A DNA stretch of 64,000 bases from Clarkia xantiana subsp. parviflora (lineage: Eukaryota; Streptophyta; Magnoliopsida; Myrtales; Onagraceae): assembly GCA_036873135.1 (NCBI GenBank), contig JAPTYO010000001.1:54506624-54570623 (forward strand), in the 5' to 3' direction. Each line of letters opens with the position of its first letter. The first letter of the stretch is position 1. The notes under the pieces are model-generated. The model saw nothing but the letters and a program-made list of their open reading frames with translations. It was not told the DNA's origin and made no database searches. The position numbers and the translations under genes are program-made. Positions 30,890-41,078 of this stretch are shown in pieces.

Positions 30890-31450
30890 GGGTTATCGGG
30901 TCTTTTGGTCCATAATATTTGACGACTTCTGGGTTTTGGTCCATGATGTTTTTTTTTTTGCCTAGTTTTTGTCTCATATGTTTGCATATTTTTCTAGTTT
31001 TGTTCTTTCCGTTACATTCCGTCCATATTTTCCATTAAGTAACATGTGCAAGTCACGTGATCCACCCTAAACAATTAATTTTGTTCAATTTAGTCCTTCT
31101 AATACTTTCCTAATTTTTTTTGTTCAATTTAGTCCCAAGTTTTAAAATTAAACCCAAATTGAACAACTAGATCCAATGGACCTAGCCTGGGGCTGGGTCC
31201 AACCTCAGTTGTCCAATTTGGGTTCAATTTTAAAACTTTGGGACTAAATTGAACCAAAAAAAAAGTTAGGAAAGTATTAGAGGGACTAAATTGAAAAAAA
31301 TTAAATGTTTAGAATGAATCACGTAACTTGCACATGTTACTTATCGAAATGTATGGAAAGACCAAAACTAGAAAAAATATGCAAACCTATGAGACCAAAA
31401 CTAGACAAAAAAAACACCATGGATCAAAAATCAAAAGTCGTCAAAACCCT
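30890..31450. mobile_element. Foldback element of about 560 bp with arms of about 250 bp
   Basis: The left arm (about 30890-31155) and right arm (about 31205-31450) are inverted copies. Paired landmarks include 'gttcaatttagtccc' with 'gggactaaattgaac', 'agtaacatgtgcaagt' with 'acttgcacatgttact' and 'aatactttcctaa' with 'ttaggaaagtatt'. The centre has its own small palindrome (tggaccta...ctgggtcca). No coding sequence is present. Confidence 0.8.
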
Positions 31451-32218
31451 TATGATTTTTGCAGAGTTCAGTTGTGATATGCATAGTTGTGATTTGTGAA
31501 GCAAAATACAATTTCCCAATAGACCCACAAAAGAAAACGCGTGAGGGTTCCACACATATTAATGGGTGGCTCTAAATGCAAATATTTCCTTGTTGTTCCT
31601 CATTTGAACAATTGAGGCATTCACTCTTGTATGGTGGTGGAGGCAGAAGAAGAAAAAGAACACAATAAAGAGGCCATGCAACATTGCAACCATATCTTAT
31701 CTATAAGAGGAATTCACACCAAATCACACCCAACTATTTATACAAAATAGGGAAGGAAAATGTAATGTTGTCACACAAAATTCAAATGTTTTCTGTGACC
31801 ACACTATTAAACTTTACACATTTCAGGTATTTGGGTCCACTACTAATAAATAACAGGTGCTCAGATGACAAAAAAGGATACCATAAGGGCTTGATAGCAA
31901 TTTAAGATTGCCATCTACCCTAAACCTTGTAAGGATGTTTAGTTGTCTTTTTGATTGATCATGCTTTTAACCCCTTCTTTACTGACAATGTGATAATTGA
32001 TGGAATATTATGCGATTTAACGGTCTTCAATGATGAGAAATCACCGTAAATGTCGTATTTTTATACTCAATAGTGAAAACAAATTCTTACAAAATCTAGA
32101 GGAAAAGGAAGATATGCATTGGAGTGTGCAATACCTATTATCTAAGAAGAATGAATTTCTTCAACCAAAAGAATTCAGCTAGGAAATAGAGTAACCTGCC
32201 TATATTCACAGCTACTTT

Positions 32219-34290
32219 TTATGTGGTTGGAGAAGAATTGTTGACACACTCTGCAGGGTTTGGCAGTAATCTATGGCTGATTGGCTTTAATCCCTTTCGT
32301 GACCATCTCTTGACAATCGCATTTTCTAATTTCCGAACCTGCAGCAGTGTAACAATGGAGAGAACCGAATGAGGTATTGTAGTTTCAGTAATTGATGCTT
32401 AGAAAAAAAAGATATCCACTAACATTTCAGTATCTCATCAAATGGATCAAGTAATTGTTGCTTCGTACCAAAAATCTTGTGTAAGCTTGGTGTTTACATC
32501 AAACCGATCTAATAGTGACAAGTGTCTTTTGCTCCCACCATTCTAGGGTTCATCCTTAGGGTTTTAGAAAAAGCTTAAAAATAGTGGGACACTTGACCTA
32601 ATTGTATTGGTTTGGTGTAAACACCAAGCCTACACAAGAATTGCCCCCATGTATGAGCTTGAGCTTATATGAATTCAAGACTTCTTACTTTAAACTAATA
32701 GACGAAGTCGGGTTTGTTTGTCGGGTTTCAAACCCATATGGTGCCTAATCCATACTTTCTGTTTAAATGCATTGTGCCACCTTATGTAAATATCTAGCAT
32801 AATTGCATAATGTATATGCATAGCTTAAAACATTAGATAACTAGGGATTTAAAAGAGAATCCTAGGTTCTAACACTTGCTTAGCTTTTCCTAGAGCAAGC
32901 AATCTTCATTTAGTTGCATATAGAAATAAGAAATAGAGGAATACTAACCTGCCTAACTATAAATGGCTCCTCCGTGCGGCTCAAGGGCTCCACTAACACG
33001 GTTAGAAATCCATTTCTATTTCCGTAAACAATGTCTGTGAACGGCCGATCACCCACCTTATAGAAAAGGTATATCATCATATTTATAACTCAAAGATAGA
33101 AGCTTTACAAATAGATTTAGGGATAATATCACTGTATATACCATGATAAGTTGTGATGAATCACAGCCAAAGTGTCTCTCAATTTCTTCAGCTGCACCAG
33201 CTGGTTTCTTCACTCCTAACCATAACATTTACACTATGATGATTAGTAAAGCCACCTTTAACCCCAAAAACAGGTAAAAAAATCAAATTAACGAATACCA
33301 CATACTCGCAAAGAAACAATATTATATAAGCTCTTTTAGTGGCACATACAGACCATGACAGATAATGGCTACTAAGCATTATCTATAGCATATCTCTACT
33401 TCCTAATAGGATGGTATTACCAAATATGGCTTAGAGCACTAATTTAGGATTGCATAAGACAAGAATGTTGTTCTATCTCAGCTGAAGAGGACTTACTATG
33501 TCGGATGACTTTAATTCCAATCGCCCACTCGAGGGCCTTTGCTTTGGCACCATTGTGATCATATTCATGAAGCCCTATAACACAAACCTCATCCATAAAC
33601 CAAAAATTTCAACTTTCAACTCAATTAAACACAAAAATAGCAGAAAATCCGAACTCTACCGGCAGAGTTGCTGAAGATTGCAATGTTCTGACCAAAAACC
33701 GATTTGCACTGCTCTATCGACGGAGCAATGGGTCCCCACAGAGTCAAGCAATAAGGAGCGGTGATGGTGTTATCCTTATCGAAGACTACACCCTTGAAAC
33801 CCCTCCTCTGCAGCTCAGCCCAGTCAATGCGCCTCACATCGCGGACCGCCACGTGCGGCAGCACAAGGTGTTGATCTCTTGCGAGCACGGAGGAGAAGCA
33901 GACGATCCCCTCCCAGTTGAATCTCTGCCCAAACGCCGCCCTCAGGTCTACCCACCACATGCTTGCGGAAATGCCTCTTCCAGTCGATTTCCTACCGCGG
34001 CGCTTTGGACTCGATTGCTGCTGCTCCGGCTCTTGGAATTGAAGCTCCGGCGCTTTGACTTCGTCGGAGCCGCCACAGCCGAGATGGAGAAGTGTGTCGT
34101 TCTTCTGGGTTTCGTCTTCTTTGCCGGAGCTGCTGCGGGTGGTGAGGTGGATGGAGAAGGTGCTGACGGAGGCCGAAAGTGAGAGAGTGGCGGGTCTGTA
34201 CTTCAGGCGGCGGTGGCTGTTGAGGGAAACGCGATTAGGGATGGGGATGCGGTTGCGGAAGCAGCTAGATGAAGAAGAAATGGATTGCAT
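32219..34290 (-). CDS. PGPP1: YqeG/PGPP1-type HAD phosphatase, copy A
   Basis: Five exons on the minus strand (33660-34290, 33497-33574, 33142-33215, 32949-33056, 32219-32338) join in frame to 336 codons plus stop. The first about 50 residues are Ser-rich and basic with few acids, like a chloroplast transit peptide. The HAD nucleophile motif is GVVFDKDNTITAPY (DxDNT). Later landmarks are IAIFSNSAG, HNGAKAKALEWA, KKPAGAAEE and VGDRPFTDIVYGNRNG. The family dephosphorylates phosphatidylglycerophosphate to phosphatidylglycerol; the Arabidopsis chloroplast enzyme PGPP1 supplies thylakoid phosphatidylglycerol. No stop, frameshift or damaged splice site is visible, so this copy should be functional. 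A small MITE lies in the intron before the last exon. Confidence 0.9.
32467..32645. mobile_element. Small MITE (about 180 bp) in the last intron of PGPP1 copy A
   Basis: Inverted ends 'cttgtgtaagcttggtgttt' and 'aaacaccaagcctacacaag' enclose a short non-coding core with 'gtgacaagtgtct' mirrored by 'ggacacttgacc'. The same element lies at the same place in copy B, so it predates the duplication. Confidence 0.75.
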
Positions 34291-34540
34291 CTTGTTGTTA
34301 CTTTCAAAGAATCATTCATATATATAAAATTTAATTTAAATTAATGGATTACTTTACTGTTCCTTCGTTCTCTGCTCCATTGGTAGTAGATGAAGCTCAG
34401 AACTGCAAACGAACATGTGGGCTGCGTTCCTAGCAATGGACGCGCCCAATTAGTAGGGGCCCAATTAGACAAGATGCAGACAAAAAACAGTTTTTTTTTT
34501 CCAAAAAAAAACAGTTTTTTTTAGACAATAAAAAAAAACA

Positions 34541-35080
34541 AAGGTGAAACCAAAATCCGATTGGACCGAAAAATCGGGGAAAACCGAACCGGTCCGGACT
34601 GAAAAAACCGAAATATTTGGTTTGGTTTTTGGTCAGTTTTTTCTACTCTAGTTCGATTTTTTTGTCCGATTCGAATTTTGAGTTTTGAGGACCGTGGGAC
34701 CGAACCGACCGTTATGCTAACTAAATATATACAGTATATATTATATTAGTTGATATTAATTAATATAATTAAGTAATTAGGTTAATATAAATTATGAAAT
34801 AGGCACTTATGAATATTATTTTTTCTAATTTTGTTTTATAGTTTATTTAATTATATTAATGGACGTTATTTTTTATTTCGGTTTAATAAAATGAAAATAA
34901 CAAGATTTTAAATAGTAATTGTTAATTTTGGGTTTTAGGTTAGCCGAAAAAAACCGTACTACCAATGGATGGTTTATTTTCCTCACACGGTTTTTTGGTC
35001 GGATTTTTTTAAAGAAAAAACCGGACCGAAATTATAGATACCCGACCGAAATAAGCAATAAACCGGTCCGGTTTCACCAC
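34541..35080. mobile_element. MITE of about 540 bp, unit A only
   Basis: The ends are 'ggtgaaacc' (34543) and 'ggtttcacc' (to 35078), with mirrored 'aaccgaaccggtccgg' and 'aaaccggtccggttt' blocks just inside. Unit B has only an A-run and 'cacagttgggg' at the corresponding place, so this insertion came after the duplication or was lost from B. GC-skewed ends of this kind are common in plant hAT-type MITEs. Confidence 0.7.
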
Positions 35081-35477
35081 TAAAAAAACACAGTTGGGGA
35101 GCTTATGGTTTCATATTTCATGTAATGTAATTATCCGATAAAGTTCTGTTCTTTTCGACCATCTTCTATAATTGTGATTCAATTTTCTCAATTTAGTCGC
35201 CAAATTAGATGGAAAAGGTGATGCTTTTGGGAATGGATGATGCTTTAAGCAATGGAAGATTCTTGTTCAACCTGTTGTTTAGACAACAGCTACAAACAAG
35301 ACAATAATATCTATAACTCCAAGTACATTCTTTGATCTTCCAGAAAGAATGCTGCATATGAGGGACAAGGGTTTAAGGTTCTGCTTCAAAATGACAATCA
35401 CTTCATGATCATGCACATAGACTAAGCAAGCTGTATTGGTGGCAAAAGCTTATGCTTTACCTTTCCATAAGAAATTA

Positions 35478-35804
35478 GGGTTAAACTCTAAAAACAATCT
35501 CAACTATGGAGCTGTGTTGCTAACTGATGCTCAAGATTTAAAATGTTTATATTTGGTGTTCTCAGTATCATACATATTTGTTAATTTTCAAATTTTTCGA
35601 CCGATTTTGGAGTTAAAATTGGTATTTTAAGCAACAACGTTTTTGTGCCATGATTTGATAATTAAAAAACATATTTTTGTTCCGTCATTTTTAAGTGAAA
35701 AAAAAGGTATGAATTAACCAATCTAATATTTAGAACACCAAACATCAACATTTTAAATCCGGAACAATGTTTGGCAATATGTCCTTTTTTTAGGTTCTTA
35801 AAAC
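35478..35804. mobile_element. Family A MITE in unit A
   Basis: It starts 'gggttaaactctaaaaacaa' and ends 'ttttttaggttcttaaaa'. The flanks AAGAAATTA (35469-35477) and AAGAAACTA (35805-35813) differ at one base, a plausible 9-bp target duplication. The element occurs at the same position in unit B. Confidence 0.75.
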
Positions 35805-36222
35805 AAGAAACTAAGAATAGTCTGCCTAAAGACATCAATAGAACTATATATAGTAGCATAAGTCCTACCAGATGAGTTGAAATTGGGGTAAATCAAGATC
35901 ACATGCATCCATGATCCAACCCTTTTGCACATACTAGTCAAGAAAACCACAGCACACTTTTGCAGGATAGTTCATACCTCACATCACTAGAGAAATGAAA
36001 AGGTTTCAAAAAAGACATTGTAATTATAATCAACCTGCAAGCAAAACTGAAGTACAAGGAGCAAAATTAACACTAATACAATAGCTCTATGGCAAAATAA
36101 CCAATCCATCCATAACTAATCCCAGAATATGCCCCACAGACATCAAAACTTGGTTAAGTCCAGAAGATAGAGATTACCTCAAAGCAAGTTCCCCAGTTGT
36201 TTCGAACTATGATCTAATCACT

Positions 36223-36601
36223 CTACAACTTCTTCTTCTTTGTCTTCTTGATTTCCTCAACTACTTTAACAGTTGAAATATCCTTCTTTTTTATTTTCTT
36301 CTTCTCTTTCTCGTTGCCGAGCTCATCACTTCCCTTAACAGATGAAATATCCTTCTTTTTAGTTTTCTTCTTCTCCTTCTCGTTGCCGAGCTCCTCACTT
36401 CCTTTAACAGATGAACTATCCTCCTTCTTCTTCTTAGCAATATCAGATTTCTTCAACTTCTTGGATACCACACTCTTCTCTTCTTCCTCACTACTTCCTT
36501 TCTTCAACTTAGAAGATTTCTTCACCTTCTTATTCAACTCTGCAACTGCTTCCTCCTCAGCACTACCCTTCTTTCTCTTTTTCCCCACAGCAACAGTTTC
36601 A
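36223..36601 (-). pseudogene. Truncated copy of the L1-domain gene (lysine-rich tail only)
   Basis: The minus-strand frame matches about the last 125 codons of the complete gene at 41079-42404 (KKRKKGSAEEEAVAELNKK and the SSVKGS..ELGNEKEKKK repeats), with a few substitutions. It stops at the duplication breakpoint: at 36601 the homology ends and the next unit begins after a 7-base filler. There is no promoter, no L1 domain and no ATG at the head of the frame. It is a by-product of the tandem duplication. Confidence 0.93.
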
Positions 36602-37263
36602 GCAACTAATTAATGGGTGGCTCTAAATGCAAATATTTCCTTGTTCCTCATTTGAACAATTGAGGCACACTCTTGTATGGTGGTGGAGGCAGAAGAAGAA
36701 AAAGAACACAATAAAGAGGTCATGCAACATTGCAACCATATCTTATCTATAAGAGGAATTCACACCAAATCACACCCAACTATTTATACAAAATAGGGAA
36801 GGAAAATGTAATGTTGTCACACAAAATTCAAATGTTTTCTGCGACCACACTATTAAACTTTACACATTTCAGGTATTTGGGTCCACTACTAATAAATAAC
36901 AGGTGCTCAGATGACAAAAAGAAAACCACAAGGGCTTGATAGCAATTCAAGATTGCCATCTACCCTAAACCTTGTAAGGATGTTTAGTTGTCTTTTTGAT
37001 TGATCATGCTTTTAACCCCTTCTTTACTGACAATGTGACAATTGATGGAATATTATGCGATTTAACGGTCTTCAATGATGAGAAATCACCGTAAATGTCG
37101 TATTTTTATACTCAATAGTGAAAACAAATTCTTACAAAATCTAGAGGAAAAGGAAGATATGCATTGGAGTGTGCAATACCTATTATCTAAGAAGAATGAA
37201 TTTCTTGAACCAAAAGAATTCAGCTAGAAAATAGAGTAACCTGCCTATATTCACAGCTACTTT

Positions 37264-39374
37264 TTATGTGGTTGAAGAAGAATTGTTGACACACTCTGCA
37301 GGGTTTGGCAATAATCTATGGCTGATTGGCTTCAATCCCTTTCCTGACCATCTCTTGACAATCGCATTTTCTAATTTCCGAACCTGCAGCAGTGTAACAA
37401 TGGAGAGAACCGAATGAGGTATTGTAGTTTCAGTAATTGCTGCTTAGAGAACAAAGATATCCACTAACATTTCAGTATCTCATCAAATGGATCAAGTAAT
37501 TGTTGCTTATAGTAGTCGTACCAAAAATCTTGTGTATGCTTGGTGTTTACACCAAACCGATCTAATAGTGACAAGTGTCTTTTGCTCCCACCATTCTAGA
37601 GTCCTTAGGGTTTTAGAAAAAAGCTTAAAAAATAGTGGGACACTTGTCCTAATTGTATTGGTTTGGTGTAAACACCAAGCCTACACAAGAATTTCCCGTA
37701 TGTATATGCTTGAGCTTATATGAATTGAAGACTTCTTACTTTAAACTAATAGACTAAGTCGGGTTTCAAACACATATGGTGCCTAGTCCATACTTTCTGT
37801 TTAAATGCATTGTGCCACCTTATGTAAATATCTAGCATAATTGCATAATGTATATGCATAGCTTAAAACATTAGATAACTAGGGAATTAAAAGACAATCC
37901 CAGGTTCTAACACTTGCCTAGCTTTTCCTAGAGCAAGCAATCTTCATTCCAAATAAAAGAGTAACTCTATAGCCTATAGCCATCACATACATTGTATGCT
38001 ATTCCAAATATAAGTTGTATCCTATAGAAATAAGAAATAGAGGAATACTAACCTGCCTAACTATAAATGGCTCCTCCGTGCGGCTCAAGGGCTCCACTAA
38101 CACGGTTAGAAATCCATTTCTATTTCCGTAAACAATGTCTGTGAACGGCCGATCACCCACCTTATAGAAAAGGTATATCATCATATTTATAACTCAAAGA
38201 TAGAAGCTTTACAAATAGATTTAGGGATAATATCACTGTATATACCATGATAAGTTGTGATGAATCACAGCCAAAGTGTCTCTCAATTTCTTCAGCTGCA
38301 CCAGCTGGTTTCTTCACTCCTAACATTTACACTGTGATGATTAGTAAAGCCACCTTTAACCCCAAAAACAGGTAAAAATTCAAATTAACGAATACCACAT
38401 ACTCGCAAAGAAACGATATTATATAAGCTCTTTTAGTGGCACATACAGACCATGACAGATAATAGCTACTAAGCATTATCTATAGCATATCTCTACTTCC
38501 TAATAGGATGGTATTGCCAAATATGGAGCACTAATTTAGGATTGCATTAAGACAAGAATGTTGTTCTATCTCAGCAGAAGAGGACTTACTATGTCGAATG
38601 ACTTTAATTCCGATCGCCCACTCGAGGGCCTTTGCTTTGGCACCATTGTGATCATATTCATGAAGACCTATAACACAAACCTCATCCATAAACCAACAAT
38701 TCCAACTTTCAACTCAATTAAACACAAAAATAGCAGAAAATCCGAACTCTACCAGCAGAGTTACTGAAGATTGCAATGTTCTGACCAAAAACCGATTTGC
38801 ACTGCTCTATCGACGGAGCAATGGGTCCCCACAGAGTCAAGCAATAAGGAGCGGTAATGGTGTTATCCTTATCGAAGACTACGCCCTTGAAACCCCTCCT
38901 CTGCAGCTCAGCCCAGTCAATGCGCCTCACATCGCGGACCGCCACGTGCGGCAGCACAAGGTGTTGATCTCTTGCGAGCACGGAGGAGAAGCAGACGATC
39001 CCCTCCCAGTTGAATCTCTGCCCAAACGCCGCCCTCAGGTCTACCCACCACATGCTTGCGGAAATGCCTCTTCCAATTGATTTCCTACCGCGGCGCTTTG
39101 GACTCGATTGCAGCTGCTCCGGCTCTTGGAATTGAAGCTCCGGCGTTTTGACTTCGTCGGAGCCGCCACAGCCGAGATGGAGAAGTGTGTCGTTCTTCTG
39201 GGTTTCGTCTTCTTTGCCGGAGCTGCTGCGAGTGGTGAGGTGGATGGAGAAGGTGCTGACGGAGGCGGAAAGTGAGAGAGTGGCGGGTCTGTACTTCAGG
39301 CGGCGGTGGCTGTTGAGGGAAACGCGATTAGGGATGAGGATGCGGAAGCAGCTAGACGAAGAAATGGATTGCAT
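37264..39374 (-). CDS. PGPP1: YqeG/PGPP1-type HAD phosphatase, copy B
   Basis: The same five exons as copy A (38753-39374, 38590-38667, 38246-38319, 38053-38160, 37264-37383) give 333 codons plus stop. The DKDNT nucleophile motif and all splice sites are conserved. Compared with copy A the leader is three residues shorter (a deletion in the Ser/Arg-rich transit-peptide region), and a few substitutions occur, such as WSRKG to WSGKG in the last exon. As the unit abutting the complete L1-domain gene, it keeps the original neighbour relationship on its upstream side. Both copies appear intact, so expression divergence or dosage are open possibilities. The substrate, phosphatidylglycerophosphate, is inferred from the family. 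Confidence 0.9.
37516..37694. mobile_element. Small MITE in the last intron of PGPP1 copy B
   Basis: This is the counterpart of 32467-32645, with inverted ends 'cttgtgtatgcttggtgttt' and 'aaacaccaagcctacacaag'. Its shared position shows that it was present before the segment duplicated. Confidence 0.75.
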
Positions 39375-39610
39375 CTTGTTGTTACTTTCGAAGAATCATT
39401 CATATATATAAAATTTAATTTAAATTAATGGATTACTTTACTGTTCCTTCGTTCTCTGCTCCATTGTTAATGGATGAAGAACTGCAGAAGAACATGTGGG
39501 CTGCGTTCCTAGCAATGGACGTGCCCAATCCGTAGGGGGCCCAATTAGACAAGATGCAGAAAAAAAAAATTAAAATTTTTTTTTCCAACAAAAAAAAAAC
39601 ACAGTTGGGG

Positions 39611-39943
39611 AGGAGTTTTTGAGGAGTTTTTGACGGATATAAGCCTTCATGGACAACCAAATACAAATATAGACTACATGAAAAAATAATTACAAATCTA
39701 AGGCACACCGAGATTTCACATGTCGGTTTGGATTTTTTCATCCAAACTGAGATGTGAAATCTCGGTTAGGATTTTTTTTTTTAGGGTTTCGCTAAAAATC
39801 CACTTCCTAACCGAGATGTTTGGATGAAAAAATCCAAACCGAGATGTGAAATCTCGGTTTGCCTCAGATTTGTAATTTTTTTTTTCATGCAGTCTATATT
39901 TGTATTTGGTTGTCCATGAAGGCTTATATCCGTCAAAAACTCA
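39611..39943. mobile_element. Inverted-repeat MITE of about 330 bp, unit B only
   Basis: The arms 'gagtttttgacggatataag' (39624) and 'cttatatccgtcaaaaactc' (to 39942) continue inward for tens of bases ('ccttcatggacaaccaaata' with its inverse). Nested inside are 'gagatgtgaaatctcggtt' repeats in both orientations. The flanks 'agttgggg' and 'atttgggg' mark the target. Unit A lacks it. Confidence 0.8.
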
Positions 39944-40317
39944 TTTGGGGAGCTTATGGTTTCATCTTTCATGTTACTATCCGATAAAGTTTTGTTCTTT
40001 TCGTCCATCTTTTACTTGTGATTCAATTTTCTCTATTTAGTGGCCAAATTAGATGGAAAAAAAGGCGATGTTTTTGGGAATGTGCTTAAGCAATAGAAGC
40101 TTCTTGTTAAAACTGTTGTTTAGACCAACAGCTACTGAGCTACAGACGAGACAATGTTCTCTTTAACTCCAAGTACATTCTTTGATCTTCCAGAAAGAAT
40201 GCTGCATATGAGCCTGAGGGAAAAGGGTTTAAGGTTGTGCTTCAAATCACTTCATGATCATGCACATTTACTAAGCAACTTGTATTGGTGGTAAAAGCTC
40301 CTTTCCAAAAGAAATTA

Positions 40318-40694
40318 GGGTTAGGAACCAATAACCAATTATATGTTCCTAATTGCTCTTTCAAAATTAAAATGTTAATATTCGTCTATTCAATGACTCA
40401 ACTATCAAAAAATTTAACTTACCACTTTTTCGAGTGATTTTGAAATTAAGACCGGTGTTTTAAGCAACAAAAACACGGTTTCCACTTTTCTGAAGTATCA
40501 AATTTGTTGCTCATAGTTTAGGGCTTATTTGGTACTTAAAAAACAATTTTTTACTTCGTCAATTTTAAGGGAAAAAAAACGAAAAGCAACAAATCTAATA
40601 ATGACACTGGATATCAACCTTTTAAATCATAGACAAAGATTAGCAACATGATCTATAGTTTAGACTATATTTAAGACTGTTTTTAGGTTCTTAA
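40318..40694. mobile_element. Family A MITE in unit B
   Basis: It starts 'gggttaggaaccaataacca' and ends 'tttttaggttcttaacc', and contains 'ttttaagcaacaaaaacacg' and 'caaatttgttgctcatagtt'. It is the positional counterpart of 35478-35804; the two copies have diverged visibly more than the flanking exons. Confidence 0.75.
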
Positions 40695-41078
40695 CCAAAT
40701 AAATTAAGAATAGACTGCCTAAAGACACAAATAGAAGAGAACTATAGAAGCATAAGTCCTACCAGAAAAGTTCAAATTGGGATTAAATCAAGATCATATG
40801 CATCCAACCCTTTTGCACATGCAGGATAGTTCATACATCACATCATTAGAGAAATTAAAGGTTTCAAAAAAGACATTGTAATTATAATCAACTTGCAAGC
40901 AAAACTGAAGTACAAGGAGCAAAATTAACACTAATACAATAGCTCTATGGCAAAATAACCAATCCATCCATAACTAATCCCAGAATTATGCCCAGACACC
41001 AAAACTTGATTAAGTCCAGAAGATAGAGATTACCTCACAGCAAGTTTCCCAGTTGTTTCGAACTACGATCTAATCACT

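Larger units (their letters stand above)
31558..36601. repeat. Tandem duplication, unit A (5,044 bp)
   Basis: Unit A contains the 3' flank of PGPP1, all of PGPP1 copy A, the intergenic family A MITE and the last part of the L1-domain gene. It aligns nearly base for base with unit B. It begins at 'attaatgggtggctctaaat' (31558) and stops abruptly inside the L1-domain coding sequence at 36601. A 7-base filler (gcaacta) separates it from unit B. Confidence 0.95.

Noticed and set aside
36248..36613. A Phe/Ser-rich plus-strand protein at 36248-36613 (and 41104-41460)
   Set aside because: These are antisense readings of the lysine-rich tail of the L1-domain gene. Lys codons on one strand give Phe/Leu on the other.
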